Numbered from the stretch's first letter, positions 8,306-18,891 are shown. The stretch: DNA of 64,000 bases from Planctomycetaceae bacterium (GCA_002702655.1 PABB01000008.1:95167-159166); one strand, 5' to 3'. Translations and numbers: made by a program. Notes: generated by a model from the sequence alone, not told the origin.

Positions 8306-11300
8306 TCAGACGGCGTTGCCGGTCTCCGACGCCTGCTTGCTGCCGGGAAGGCGATTGGTCAGCGTGCCGAGCAGCATCACTGCCAACTGGCTGGTCACGA
8401 ACCACAGCAGCCACTTGTCACGTCCTTCGGTGAAGCCGTACGAATGGAGCCCCACGTTCATCAGGTTGACGCCGAACCAAGACCAAGCGGTCACGACATT
8501 GCCGAAGATCGCCAAAACGGCAAGTCCCCGCTGTGCAATCATGCCGCCCCAGCGGGCGTGGAGAATCAGGGCGTTCCAGAGCACGATGATTAGCGCCCCG
8601 TTTTCTTTGGGGTCCCATCCCCAGAATCGTCCCCAGGAGTCGTCGGCCCACAGCCCTCCCAGCACCGTGCCGATGAAGCTGAAGAAAATCGCGAAGCAAA
8701 GAGTGCCGTAGATCATGCGGCTTAGTTGCTTCGCCCCGTCGTCGTCAAGCCGCCTGAGCCATGCGGCCAACACGTACACGATTCCCATAACGCCCGCCAG
8801 GAAAGTCGTTGAATAACCAAGCGTGATGCACACGACGTGCGTGGCCAGCCAGAATTGGGTATCCAAAACTGCCTGCAGGACTTTGAACGTGTCGCCATCC
8901 CCGGCCAGATTGTAGGCCACAAACAAGGTGGGAAATCCGACCACGGCCGCCACGAGATTGCCGAATCCGCGACGGCTGACGTATTCGTCGACGAGGGCGA
9001 ACAACACGGCGCCCCAGCCGATGAACACAGCCGAAGAGTAAAGATTTGTAACGGGCGGGCGACCGGAGATATAAATCCGCGAGCCGAGGGCGAACGTGTG
9101 CAGCAGGAACGTAAACCACAGCAGCCAGTTGGCGGCGCGGTTGAAGACGGTATGCCATCCCAGCCACGAGCAAGCGACCAGCGCAAAGCAGACCAGGTAC
9201 AAGGACATCGCCACCACGAACGGGTTGAAATGGTTGAAGTAGGCTTCGAAGGCAATGCGTCGCAGGCGCAGGCTTTCCGCGGGCTTGCGTTGTCCCACGA
9301 AGGAATCCACGGAATTGCGATGGGCCTGCAAAGTCGCCTGGAACTTGGCGTCCGCCGCCGCCCGTTCGTTGATGATGTCTTGGTAGGTCGCCAGGGAGGA
9401 ATTGAATTTCCCGAGGTTGCCCTGGCGGTAGGCTTGCAGGATCGACCGAAACGCGGGCGTCGCCTTGTTCACGGGGCGCCCGAAGCGCTTGTCGAGCAGC
9501 CAATCTCGCTCGGCGCTAATCAGCAGTTCCCAAGGTTGATCGGGCGCCATCGGCGGAATCGCGCGCGGGCCGATGTTCCCGATCCGATCGATTTCCTGCG
9601 CGAGCAACGCCAGATCGGCCTGCAAGTATTCGTCGGAATCGGTGCGAACAACGGGCGCCGCAAAGGAACCCTGAATCAGGTTGTAGAGCATGATCTTGTT
9701 GCCCAACTCCATGAACTTCCGCTGCGTGAGCGTGCGCCGGTCTTCCGGCACCTCGCTCGCCAGCTGCCACTGGCGGGCGACTTCTTGGCGACAAGCGGCG
9801 AGCTCCGACACGGTGTACCTGAAGCCAGAGCGAGGTTCGAGGTTGAGCGTGCGCAGGACTTCCAGGTTCTCGACGCGAAACACCCGGTAATTCTGCGCGT
9901 CCGGTGATTTGGTGATGTAGTCAAGAAACCAGCGAATCGCCGAGAACTTGGTTGTGGCTGCGGAGTTGGCCGAATAGGCGGAGTCCGCGACCAACTCGAC
10001 CTTGTCGCGATCGGAGAAGACCGTGAGCAAGTTGCGGGCCAGCGTGTCCATGGGCTGAATGCGTCCCTCGTACGCCACCGGCAGTTTGCCAAACTGATAG
10101 ACTTGCATCGCGGCGGGGCGGGCCTGCGGAGATCGAGCTTGCCCGGCGGCCCAGCCCGCGAAGACCAGCGTGATGAGCAGCGGGACCCAAATGTTCGGAT
10201 TCCGCCAATCCGCCAGCAACTCAGCGAACGAATGGTATTCGGACCGTTCGGCGGTTTTCGTCTTGCGGCCGGCAAAGCGACGAAGCGTTTGGCCGAAGTG
10301 GAACAGCATGCCGGCGCCGACTAGCATGCAGGCCACGTAGGGGATCATCCAGCCGGTATTGGAGACCACCTGCAAGACCGTCCCCCGTTCGGTCTCTTTG
10401 TCCCAGTCGGCTTGATACAGCGTGTCGCCGCCGTAGCGAAGCGGATTGTTCATCCAAATCTTGCGTTGTTGATCGACGTTGTTTGCCGGATCAGTCAGTC
10501 GCACCTCGGAGGAGAAGTTTTTGGCCGTCTGAGTGCCGACGTAACGGTCGAAACGGAAATCAACCAGATGGACCGAGTAGGACTTGGGGATCCGCTTGCA
10601 ACGCATCTCCAATTCGATGGGCTTCCCGTCGACTTCGATGCCGTCGACCAGACCCATGGCCGAAGAATACGTCCATACGAGGTAGGTTCCCAGGGAGCGA
10701 CGATCCTGGCCGGCCAAAACCTCGATGCAGGCCGCGGGCAGATCGATCGCCTGATCCATGCCCGTATTGCGAGGACGCTCCTCGGCGATTCGCAGGCTGC
10801 CCCATCCTGCCGTGGCGGTCGGGGTCTCGCCGGGTTGCGCCATGCGGATCTCGGCGTTGGGCAGAAACGTTACCACCCTCAGCGCCAGGGACAAGCTCGG
10901 CACTTCAATCACGTCGCCCGAAGACGCCGCTTCCTCCATCAAACTGGTCGGGATCACGGTCACTTTGTCGACCTGCGCGTCCGATTTATCGGTCAGCGCA
11001 AGTTCCGTCGAGCGAATGTCCTCGGCAAAGTTGACGGTCTGGCCTTCGGCAATCTGCATTCGCGACTCCTCCGCGGTGAGCCCTGTATGCAGTTCGCTGA
11101 ACATGATGAGGCCGATTCCGCCGTGGAGCAGGACCACTCCTGCCCGCCGCCCAAAGACCAGATAGCATCCGGCCAGGAGCACCAGTCCCGCCGCGCCGCC
11201 TTTAATGAGTTGCCAGAGGATTCGCAATCCCGAGGGATCCAGTCGCACTTGCGGATGTGCGAACAGATAGATCGTCAAGCTCCCCAATAACAGGCAACTC

Positions 11301-11929
11301 GCGCAGCCCAGCCACCACAGCCAGCTGCCCGGCCCGCCAATCGCCGAGCGATGACTCACCGCCAGGCGATAGGCCAGCAGCAGCGCAGCTCCTCCAAGCG
11401 AGGCGAGTAGGCAGCGCCATAGTCCGTGGCAAAACTCCGGCGACAACTGGCCCTTCACCGTATCGCCTAACCCGCTTTGCACGACAGCGTAGGTGATCAG
11501 CGACCCCACAGCGATTAATCCCCAGCCGAAGACAAGCTGTCGGCCGTGCCCCGCAATTTTGAACCGCACGATGTGCGCGGCGAGCAGATTCACGGCCAGC
11601 AGCGTCCCGAGGGTCCAGCCGCCTGGAAAGGGGATCACGCCTCCCACGTCCCAGGCCCGGGGAAAGAAGACCTGCAACTCGATCCAGGCCACCCAAGAGC
11701 GGAAGTACTCGTGCACGACGTACCAAATGTCGTGGTCAATTTGGGCCAGCGTCCCGGCCAGGACCAAGATGATGCTCAACGCAAAAAGCATCACGGTCAG
11801 CCGCAAGGAAGCGGCGGCCGACGCGATCTCGCGAACCGGATTCTCAGTCCAGTCGAGCAATGAATTGCCCGTCGATCGCCGATTGCTTGGGCCGGCGCCA
11901 GCAGGGAGTTCGGTGGCAGGCACAGTCAC
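8306..11929 (-). CDS. Fused ResB-CcsA (CcsBA) cytochrome c synthase, System II
   Basis: This 1207-residue membrane protein attaches haem to the CXXCH motifs of exported apocytochromes. The N-terminal half is ResB/CcsB-like: early membrane segments (about residues 43-65, 105-125, 135-155) and a large extracytoplasmic domain with WMNNPLRYGGDTLYQADW, then a further segment before about residue 560. The C-terminal half is CcsA-like with about eight segments, the WWD motif (WGxFWGWDPKENGAL, WGWD at about residue 1103), and His residues at LLHTF, ATHVV and HSYGF (about 1162) as haem ligands. Natural fusions of this kind are known in epsilonproteobacteria and Bacteroidetes. The start is GTG at 11927-11929. 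It lies upstream of the 14-haem gene. Confidence 0.95.
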   Translation of the reverse strand: MTVPATELPAGAGPSNRRSTGNSLLDWTENPVREIASAAASLRLTVMLFALSIILVLAGTLAQIDHDIWYVVHEYFRSWVAWIELQVFFPRAWDVGGVIPFPGGWTLGTLLAVNLLAAHIVRFKIAGHGRQLVFGWGLIAVGSLITYAVVQSGLGDTVKGQLSPEFCHGLWRCLLASLGGAALLLAYRLAVSHRSAIGGPGSWLWWLGCASCLLLGSLTIYLFAHPQVRLDPSGLRILWQLIKGGAAGLVLLAGCYLVFGRRAGVVLLHGGIGLIMFSELHTGLTAEESRMQIAEGQTVNFAEDIRSTELALTDKSDAQVDKVTVIPTSLMEEAASSGDVIEVPSLSLALRVVTFLPNAEIRMAQPGETPTATAGWGSLRIAEERPRNTGMDQAIDLPAACIEVLAGQDRRSLGTYLVWTYSSAMGLVDGIEVDGKPIELEMRCKRIPKSYSVHLVDFRFDRYVGTQTAKNFSSEVRLTDPANNVDQQRKIWMNNPLRYGGDTLYQADWDKETERGTVLQVVSNTGWMIPYVACMLVGAGMLFHFGQTLRRFAGRKTKTAERSEYHSFAELLADWRNPNIWVPLLITLVFAGWAAGQARSPQARPAAMQVYQFGKLPVAYEGRIQPMDTLARNLLTVFSDRDKVELVADSAYSANSAATTKFSAIRWFLDYITKSPDAQNYRVFRVENLEVLRTLNLEPRSGFRYTVSELAACRQEVARQWQLASEVPEDRRTLTQRKFMELGNKIMLYNLIQGSFAAPVVRTDSDEYLQADLALLAQEIDRIGNIGPRAIPPMAPDQPWELLISAERDWLLDKRFGRPVNKATPAFRSILQAYRQGNLGKFNSSLATYQDIINERAAADAKFQATLQAHRNSVDSFVGQRKPAESLRLRRIAFEAYFNHFNPFVVAMSLYLVCFALVACSWLGWHTVFNRAANWLLWFTFLLHTFALGSRIYISGRPPVTNLYSSAVFIGWGAVLFALVDEYVSRRGFGNLVAAVVGFPTLFVAYNLAGDGDTFKVLQAVLDTQFWLATHVVCITLGYSTTFLAGVMGIVYVLAAWLRRLDDDGAKQLSRMIYGTLCFAIFFSFIGTVLGGLWADDSWGRFWGWDPKENGALIIVLWNALILHARWGGMIAQRGLAVLAIFGNVVTAWSWFGVNLMNVGLHSYGFTEGRDKWLLWFVTSQLAVMLLGTLTNRLPGSKQASETGNAV

Positions 11930-13053
11930 TAACTTTCGTAGTCGGGGGAATTTCTAAGGACGCAGGGGACGGGCTTTGAGCATGCTCGCCCTGACTGCTT
12001 GGCTGACCTCGACAAGGCGGGCGTGCCTTGGACGCCCCGGGGCATGCTCGGATGCGCAGCACGTTGGCTGCCACGGCGCGAGGTCTCCAGGACGCGCTTT
12101 CCAGCGGCGATTCGATCAATGCCAAGCAACGCGCCCGGCAAGAAACGAGCTACCGCTGAAAACGCCCTCGCGGCGCGTTGCGTTGCCGCGCAGTCGCATG
12201 GCCTCAGTGAGAAATCGCGGGTTGTCGCGGGAGCTTGCTGAGCGCGGGCCGACAGTCGCCGTATTCCGCGACGCGACGATGTTCGGCGCGGCGCTGTCGC
12301 TAAGGGCCAGGAGTTGGTCGGCGGAGCAAGAACTGGCCAATCCGCCGTCGCCGGCCACCATTGCACTCGCACGTTCTCCGTCGCGCTCAGGGTCGACCCA
12401 AGGCGCGGTCTGATCGAAGTCACGCCGCGACCCAACGGCAAGCCGCTGCGCGCACGCCTGCTGTCGATCCGACGATCGTGGCGGGGCTTGAGCATCGTCT
12501 TGTGTATTGATTGCGGCAGCCGGGAAACGGCAGGGGCAAGCCGAGCGCTGACCGGCGACGGGGTCGCGGCTCCGCTGGCGACGCCATGCTTTCCACACCG
12601 TCGAGGCTTTGTTGGCGACGGGGCAGGGGGGCGTTCAGAGCAATCGTCAGGCGGACCAATGCCCGACGAACCGCTGACGCCTTCCGAGAGCGTCTCGCAG
12701 CAAGAGGCGACTCCCCGCGCTCCGAAAATTTTACAGCAACGCCGAAGCTCTTCGCAAGGCGGGCGTCGCATCGCCGAGTTCGTTGTCCGATGCTGAGCGG
12801 ACTGCCCCCCCAAATCCCCCCACCAGACCGGTCCCAGGAAGCGGCGAGTCGCGCAACGAGGCAGGCTTACCGGTTGGGTCCCGGCATCAGCGTCGAAATC
12901 GAGACTGCAAAGGCTCATTCGCTGCACAACCCTTGAGAGAGACCCGCTATTGCGATGGAGAGAATTCCCATACAGTATGTCTGGTGACGAAGCCGCGTTT
13001 CAATCGCCGGCGACGCCTATCCTGCTCCAGTTTAACAAGCAGGAATCGAAGGC
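11930..13053. other. Intergenic stretch between divergent cytochrome units
   Basis: This spacer lies between the divergent synthase gene and the three-gene cytochrome operon. A 332-codon minus-strand frame (11929-12927) exists but is dominated by Arg, Ser, Pro and Cys, has no motif and ends inside the synthase start, so I treat it as chance. The promoters of both units must lie here; I see no clear consensus. Confidence 0.55.
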
Positions 13054-15225
13054 ATGAACTTAAAGATGCTTTTCATTCGCGAGTTAGCGTTTCTCGGGAT
13101 CCTTGTTCTCTTCTCGACTGCAAGAGTTTTCGGGCAGGACGTTTCACAGGACGACGCTCTCCCGTCGAACGTCAACGACGAGGCCGTCGCGTCGGAACGC
13201 GCGTCGAGCGAACAGGAGGCGCCCCGCGTCAACCACTGTGCGACCTGTCATACCGAACCCATGCTGTGGGATGAGAACAACCAGCGATTGTTCGTCTCCC
13301 CCGAATCGCTGACGTCCGACGTGCACCGCCAGAAAGGCGTCGCGTGCTTCGCATGCCATGGCGGCGACCCGACGAGCATGAAGTACTCAAGTGCTCATAT
13401 CGGGATGATTCCGCTTGCTGAAGTTGCCGACAATTGTGCGACTTGTCATCAAGAGCAAGGCCTGAATGTTCTCAAAGGCGTCCATGCCAAGGCGGGCGAG
13501 AAGAACGCGCAGGGGCAAAGCGCGCCGCTTGCGTGTCTGAAATGTCACGGCGGGACCGCTCATGGCCTGTTGCCCGTCAACGACCAGCGTTCTCCCGTGT
13601 ACTTGGACAATCAAGTGCGGACTTGCGGCGCCTGCCATGAAGAAGACCAGTCAAGCTACGAAACGACGGTTCACGGAAACGGGCTGCGCGAATCTGGCCT
13701 AACTGTCACGGCTGTATGCGCTGATTGTCACGGAGCGCACGGCATCTTCTACGCGGCCGATCGGCGGTCGACGCTGCACGTGTCCAATGTGGCGTCAACT
13801 TGCTCCAACTGCCATAAATTCATTGAGGAGCGACTTGCAGGAAGCGTGCACGGCGGCGTCGAAGGAGTGGGAGCCGCCACGGAGCATACGGCTACCGGAG
13901 GCAAGGTAAAACGACACCCCACGTGTACTGATTGCCATCAGGGACACGAGTTGCTCAAGTCGTCCAATCGTGCGTTTCGGTTGTCCTTGATGGGGAGCTG
14001 TGGGAACTGCCATACCGATTTGTATTCGCGTTATGCGCTCAGCATGCACGGCGAATTGACCCACAAAGGTTACGCGTCCGCTGCCGAGTGCGCCGACTGC
14101 CATGGCGCGCACGACATCGCGCCGGTCGACGATCCGGATTCCCGGGTGGCCGCAGGTGCGAATCGTCTGCAGACTTGCAGGAAGTGTCACGTCTACGCGG
14201 TGAGCAATTTCACCCAGTACGATCCTCACGCTAACTTCAAGGATGCTGCAGGGAGTCCCAAGCTGCATGCGGTTTACGAGTGGATTCAGTTCGTCGTGAA
14301 CGGTATGTTCCTGCTCTTCTTCTTGCATGCCAGCTTCTGGTTTATCCGCGCTTTTGTCGATCGGCTTCGGCACGGCGGCCACGCCACGTGGCAGCCGGAG
14401 CATTACGTGCTGCCCCGGTACGGACAGGCGTTCAGGGCAACGTACGTGGTCCTGATGGCGGCGTTCGTCGGCCTGCTGGCTACGGGCTTGGCCCTCAAGT
14501 ACTCCGATCAGGCGTGGTTGCGAACAACTGCCGACAACCTGGGCGGGTTCGAAACGCTCAGCGATTGGCATCATTTTTTTGCAGTCATCGCCGTCGTCGT
14601 CTTTCTCGTTCATCTGACGCTCGCAATCGCCAGGCTGAAGAACGCGCACGCCAAAGAGAATTGGAGAGACGTCCTGCTGGGGCCCGATTCCCTGGTCCCG
14701 AATCGCAGAGACGTACGCGATCTCGGCAAGATGCTGCTCTGGTTTGTCGGTTTTGGCAGGAAGCCGGGGTTCGAGCGTTGGACGTATTGGGAAAAACTGG
14801 ACTACTGGGCCTTCGGCGTGGCGGCGACATTCATTGCCCTCAGCGGCCTTATGCTGTGGTACCCCAACCTCTTCTGCCTGGTGCTGCCGGGCGGCGTTCT
14901 CAACGTCGCCAAGATGGTGCATTCTCAGTACGCCATCTATGTCGCCAGCGTGCTATTCCTCATTCACTTCTTCCACGCTCACTTCAGGCCGGAGAAGTTC
15001 CCTCTCGATCAATCGGTGATGACCGGCGCAGTCAGCGAGCAACACTTGAGGAAGTACCGGCCCGATTACGTCGCTCGGCTGGAGAGGGAAGGCAGGCTTG
15101 AAGAACTGCGACAAGAGGCTCCTTCAACGAAGAGAGGGTGGCTAGTCATCCTCGGAGGAGTGATTGTATTCACCATCGCTCTTGGCCTTCTCGCAGTCGC
15201 GCTGTTGGCCAGTTTGTCGGAGTAG
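13054..15225 (+). CDS. 11-haem cytochrome c fused to a cytochrome b domain
   Basis: The 723-residue protein starts with a signal segment (about residues 1-28), followed by 11 CXXCH motifs at about residues 66-380 (first CATCH, last CRKCH). The C-terminal third has four to five membrane segments (from about residue 405) with His residues suited to b-haem ligation (HASFWFIRA, WHHFFAV, HLTLAIARL, HSQYAIY, HFFHAHFRPEKFP). That part resembles the gamma (cytochrome b) subunit of formate dehydrogenases, including a RxWTYWEKLDYWAFG stretch. The design suggests a quinol oxidase that passes electrons to periplasmic haems. GAAGG precedes the ATG. It is the first gene of a tight operon; 12 bases separate it from the next, and the third gene is a paralogue. 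Confidence 0.92.
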   Translation: MNLKMLFIRELAFLGILVLFSTARVFGQDVSQDDALPSNVNDEAVASERASSEQEAPRVNHCATCHTEPMLWDENNQRLFVSPESLTSDVHRQKGVACFACHGGDPTSMKYSSAHIGMIPLAEVADNCATCHQEQGLNVLKGVHAKAGEKNAQGQSAPLACLKCHGGTAHGLLPVNDQRSPVYLDNQVRTCGACHEEDQSSYETTVHGNGLRESGLTVTAVCADCHGAHGIFYAADRRSTLHVSNVASTCSNCHKFIEERLAGSVHGGVEGVGAATEHTATGGKVKRHPTCTDCHQGHELLKSSNRAFRLSLMGSCGNCHTDLYSRYALSMHGELTHKGYASAAECADCHGAHDIAPVDDPDSRVAAGANRLQTCRKCHVYAVSNFTQYDPHANFKDAAGSPKLHAVYEWIQFVVNGMFLLFFLHASFWFIRAFVDRLRHGGHATWQPEHYVLPRYGQAFRATYVVLMAAFVGLLATGLALKYSDQAWLRTTADNLGGFETLSDWHHFFAVIAVVVFLVHLTLAIARLKNAHAKENWRDVLLGPDSLVPNRRDVRDLGKMLLWFVGFGRKPGFERWTYWEKLDYWAFGVAATFIALSGLMLWYPNLFCLVLPGGVLNVAKMVHSQYAIYVASVLFLIHFFHAHFRPEKFPLDQSVMTGAVSEQHLRKYRPDYVARLEREGRLEELRQEAPSTKRGWLVILGGVIVFTIALGLLAVALLASLSE

Positions 15226-15237
15226 GGGAGTCGCTCA

Positions 15238-16737
15238 ATGTCGAAACGAAAACGATCGTCGCAGCGGGGCAGGGAAGATCGACCCGCTTCCCACATCGCT
15301 TCGCCTGCGGGTCTCGACGACTCCGGCACGCCCACCGACGACTCGGACGCACCCTCCGACGGCTACTGGCGACGCGCAAAGTCGGTCGCACTGGCAGTCG
15401 TGGCAGTTGGCGGCGTCGTGCTGCTGACTTTGACGCTCGTGACTGGCGGTGCAGCGGTCTATACGTCGCGGTCGGAATTCTGCGACTCCTGCCACATCAT
15501 GGAACCCTATTACAAGTCATGGCAGGAGTCGTCTCACAAAGACGTCGCCTGCATCAAGTGCCATTTTCCTCCGGGAGCCGGCGAGAAAGTCCGGGGGAAG
15601 ATGCTCGGCCTGGTGCAACTCATCAAATACGTCACCGCGACGGCCAGCACTCGGCTCAGTGCGGAGGTCTCCGACGCCAGTTGCTTGCGGTGTCACGATA
15701 CGCGGCTCCTCGCCGGGCGCGTCGACTTTGACGGGATCCCCTTCGACCATCGTCCCCACCTGACCGACAGCCGACGCGGCAAGCAGTTGCGCTGCACCAG
15801 CTGTCATAGTCAGATTGTTCAGGGGACCCATATGACGGTCACCAAATCAACGTGTTTTCTTTGTCACTTCAAGGATCAGCGGTTCAATGAAGGGCTGGGG
15901 ACTTGCACTCGCTGTCACCAAATCCCGGACAAGCAGTTCGACCTGGGCGGCGGAGTCGAATTCAGCCACGACTTGGTGTACGAGCGGGGGGTCGACTGTC
16001 AGAGCTGTCACGGCGATCTGAATCGCGGCAATGGCGAGGTGCCGCGCGAGCGGTGTATCGCATGCCACAATCGCGAAGACGATCTCAAGCAAATTGACGA
16101 CCACGAATTTATGCACCAGATGCACGTGACCGACCATAAAGTCGATTGCCTGCAGTGCCATTTGGAGATCGAACATTCCTTGCATCAAGACCGGATCGAA
16201 CACGCGGCTGGCGACTGCCAATCCTGCCACGGGAACCAGCATGCGGAACAAGTCCAACTGATGCTCGGCAAACCTGACGAGGGCGCGGCGACAGCCCATG
16301 GAGGCATGGCCGCTGCAGGGCTGTCATGTCCGTCCTGCCACCAAGTTGCCGAGGAGTCGCCGGCGGGAAACCTGGTTTGGAAAGCCTCAACCAATATCTG
16401 CTCGCAATGTCATGGCGAAGCGGAAGTCGAGCGCTATCTGGCTGACCATGAACTCCTCAAGTCGACGTTGACGGAATTAAGCGATAATCTCTTGCGAGCT
16501 CAGGAGGCGCTCCAGAACTCGAGTCTCGACGCCAACCGCAAATCGGAACTTGGCGAGAGACTCGAAACCATGGAGAGCGACTTGCAGTTCCTCAGAATCG
16601 GCGACGGCATACACAATATGCACTATGCCGATACGCTGCTGCAGAAACTGGTTGACGGACTTCGGGTGATTTGCCGGGAACTGCAAATCGAGGAGCCAGC
16701 GGTCAAACTGCCCGCTGAAATTGGACTGAAGCAATGA
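15238..16737 (+). CDS. 12-haem NapC/NirT-like membrane-anchored cytochrome c
   Basis: The 499-residue protein has a charged cytoplasmic N-terminus rich in Arg, Ser and Asp (about 1-44), one membrane anchor at about residues 46-70 (VALAVVAVGGVVLLTLTLVTGGAAVY) and then 12 CXXCH motifs from CDSCH (about 82) to CSQCH (about 388). The first pair, CDSCHIMEPYYKSW and SSHKDVACIKCHFPP, matches the start of NapC/NirT/NrfH quinol dehydrogenases. The last 100 residues lack haem motifs and are probably helical or coiled coil (ELSDNLLRAQEAL). It is likely a quinol-to-periplasm relay working with the two flanking b/c fusions. Its stop overlaps the next start by four bases (ATGA). Confidence 0.92.
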   Translation: MSKRKRSSQRGREDRPASHIASPAGLDDSGTPTDDSDAPSDGYWRRAKSVALAVVAVGGVVLLTLTLVTGGAAVYTSRSEFCDSCHIMEPYYKSWQESSHKDVACIKCHFPPGAGEKVRGKMLGLVQLIKYVTATASTRLSAEVSDASCLRCHDTRLLAGRVDFDGIPFDHRPHLTDSRRGKQLRCTSCHSQIVQGTHMTVTKSTCFLCHFKDQRFNEGLGTCTRCHQIPDKQFDLGGGVEFSHDLVYERGVDCQSCHGDLNRGNGEVPRERCIACHNREDDLKQIDDHEFMHQMHVTDHKVDCLQCHLEIEHSLHQDRIEHAAGDCQSCHGNQHAEQVQLMLGKPDEGAATAHGGMAAAGLSCPSCHQVAEESPAGNLVWKASTNICSQCHGEAEVERYLADHELLKSTLTELSDNLLRAQEALQNSSLDANRKSELGERLETMESDLQFLRIGDGIHNMHYADTLLQKLVDGLRVICRELQIEEPAVKLPAEIGLKQ

Positions 16738-18725
16738 AAACGCTCCTGAGCATCACGTGTCTGGTTTGCCTGGCGACAGCCGTCGGCAGCGCCGCCGCCC
16801 AGTCCCCGACAGGTCCGCCACTCCCGTTGGCAAAGAATTCGTGCGCCGCCTGCCATGGCGAAGAGTTTCTCTGGGCGGGAGAAAACCAACGACTCTACGT
16901 GCCGCTGGAGTCCCTGGCTGACGACGTGCACTGGAAGAACGGCGTCAGCTGCCACGATTGTCACGGCGGCGATCCCGGCAGCACCGATTTCCGCCAGGCC
17001 CACGCGGTTGAAGCGGGCGCGGGGCCAGGGGCAAGTCAGCCGTTTCGCTCTCACTTAGGAGGCGCTGGTCGAACGACGGGGAAGGTGGAAGACTTGCTTC
17101 AGGCGTGCGGCAAATGCCACGCGGAATCGAAAGACGCCTACTCGGCCAGCGTTCACGGCCACGGGCTGGAGCACTCGGGCCTGCTTGTGACCGCCGTTTG
17201 CACCGACTGCCACGGAAGTCATGGCATTCTTGCGGCGTCCGATCCGCGGTCCACACTCCACCGGTCCAACGTCAGCGCAACGTGCTCCCAGTGCCATCGC
17301 TTTATTGACGAGCGACTTCAGGCCAGCGTCCATGGCGCAGAGTACGCGGGCGTTTCCAGCGGCGAATCGGCCGCCGAGGCGACGACCGACCTCGGCGAGT
17401 CCGACGCCCCTCCGCAAGAGAAACCAAGTTGCATCGACTGCCACAAAGGTCACGATCTTCCTCATCCCGCCTCCGAAGCTTTTCGCCTGGGCCTGCCGGA
17501 TCGATGCGGCGGTTGTCACGCCGATCTCACGAACACCTACGCGGCAAGCCTCCATGGAAAGCTGACGGATCTGGGGTATGCGCCGGCCGCCATGTGTTCC
17601 GATTGCCACGGGGCCCACGACATTCTGCCGGTCGAGTCGCAGGAATCTCGACTCTCGCCTGTCCATCGCCGCGACACATGCGGCCAATGTCACCCGGGAG
17701 CCAATGAAAACTTTCTGGAATTTGCCCCGCATGCCGACCCCTCCGATCCTGATCGCGACCCGCTGCTCTATTGGGTCAACATGGGGCTTACGGGCATGCT
17801 CGCCACGGTGTTCATCCTGTTTGGATTGCACAGCTTGCTGTGGCTGATCCGCAGTTCACACCATGTGGCGCGGGAAGGTCGTCCAGAATCTCTGCAGCCG
17901 GGCGGACGCGCTTACCTTCGGTTTCGGCCAGTCCACCGCGTCGCCCATGGCGTGCTAATGACTTCTTTTCTGGGCTTGGCTCTGACTGGCCTGCCGCTGC
18001 GATTCCACAGCGCGCAGTGGGCGCAATTCATCTCGTGGTTTCTGGGCGGATTCTCGTCGACAGGTCTCTGGCACAGGATTTTCGGCATCGCTAACTTCTG
18101 CTGTCTGATCTTTTACGTGTTCTGGTTTGCCGGGTTGTTGATCAGCAAGCCGCCGGCCGGAACGACTCGGAAGGAGGTGCTCTTTGGCCCCGATTCCCCG
18201 ACGCCCAACGTGCGCGATTTTACGGATTTCGCCAAAATGGTCCGCTGGTTTTTCGGCCTGGGGCCCAAGCCGACCTTCGAACGCTGGACCTATTGGGAGA
18301 AATTCGACCTGTGGGCCGCCTCCTGCGACATTGTTCTGATCGGCACCACCGGACTGATTCTCTGGTTTCCCAACGAGTTCTGCGAATTCCTGCCTGGGCA
18401 GGCCCTGAACATCGCCGGGTTGATTCACGGCAAGTTGGCATTGCTGGCGACCGGGTTCGTCTTCGCGATCCACTTCTTCAGTGCGAATCTCCGACCGGAA
18501 AAATTCCCGATGGACATGAGCATCCTGACGGGACTGACGAGCATGGAAGAAATGGAAGAGGAACGACCGGAAATGATGCAGCGTTTGGCCGAGTCGGGCC
18601 AGTTGGAAGAATACTTGACGACAACGCCGTCAGGCTGGCGGCTCAATCTGCCTCGAGCGGCGGGATTCGTCGCGTTAAGTGCAGGGCTCCTGTTGCTCAT
18701 TGCGATCATTCTTGCCGCACTCTGA
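16734..18725 (+). CDS. 9-haem cytochrome c fused to a cytochrome b domain
   Basis: The 663-residue protein is a paralogue of the product of 13054-15225. It has a signal peptide (about 1-22), nine CXXCH motifs (CAACH, CHDCH, CGKCH, CTDCH, CSQCH, CIDCH, CGGCH, CSDCH, CGQCH) at about residues 38-320, and a C-terminal cytochrome b domain with four to five segments. Shared landmarks with the paralogue are ENQRLxVxxESLxDDVH, SDCHGAHDILPV, RFxYWEKxDxWA and ANLRPEKFP. Compared with it, two haem motifs are missing in the N-terminal half, where a short insert (SQPFRSHLGGAGRTTGK) is found. The start overlaps the preceding stop, so translation is probably coupled. It would be the second b/c subunit of the same inner-membrane complex. 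Confidence 0.92.
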   Translation: MKTLLSITCLVCLATAVGSAAAQSPTGPPLPLAKNSCAACHGEEFLWAGENQRLYVPLESLADDVHWKNGVSCHDCHGGDPGSTDFRQAHAVEAGAGPGASQPFRSHLGGAGRTTGKVEDLLQACGKCHAESKDAYSASVHGHGLEHSGLLVTAVCTDCHGSHGILAASDPRSTLHRSNVSATCSQCHRFIDERLQASVHGAEYAGVSSGESAAEATTDLGESDAPPQEKPSCIDCHKGHDLPHPASEAFRLGLPDRCGGCHADLTNTYAASLHGKLTDLGYAPAAMCSDCHGAHDILPVESQESRLSPVHRRDTCGQCHPGANENFLEFAPHADPSDPDRDPLLYWVNMGLTGMLATVFILFGLHSLLWLIRSSHHVAREGRPESLQPGGRAYLRFRPVHRVAHGVLMTSFLGLALTGLPLRFHSAQWAQFISWFLGGFSSTGLWHRIFGIANFCCLIFYVFWFAGLLISKPPAGTTRKEVLFGPDSPTPNVRDFTDFAKMVRWFFGLGPKPTFERWTYWEKFDLWAASCDIVLIGTTGLILWFPNEFCEFLPGQALNIAGLIHGKLALLATGFVFAIHFFSANLRPEKFPMDMSILTGLTSMEEMEEERPEMMQRLAESGQLEEYLTTTPSGWRLNLPRAAGFVALSAGLLLLIAIILAAL

Positions 18726-18891
18726 CCTGCCCGGACCGACTGCCGCCGAGCTGTGCGAGAATTTCCCAAGGCTCGATTTGGCACGCGTCGCGCGCTCGCC
18801 TCGCGGTCGGCGCCGGCATGATTCGCGGCACGCGGATGATGTTCAGGGGGCGATACTAGAATCACATCGCACCAATGCATGAAGCCCCCCC

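Noticed and set aside
11929-12927. A 332-codon minus-strand open frame upstream of the fused synthase
   Set aside because: Composition dominated by Arg, Ser, Pro and Cys, no motif, overlapping chance frames on the other strand; typical of GC-rich non-coding DNA.
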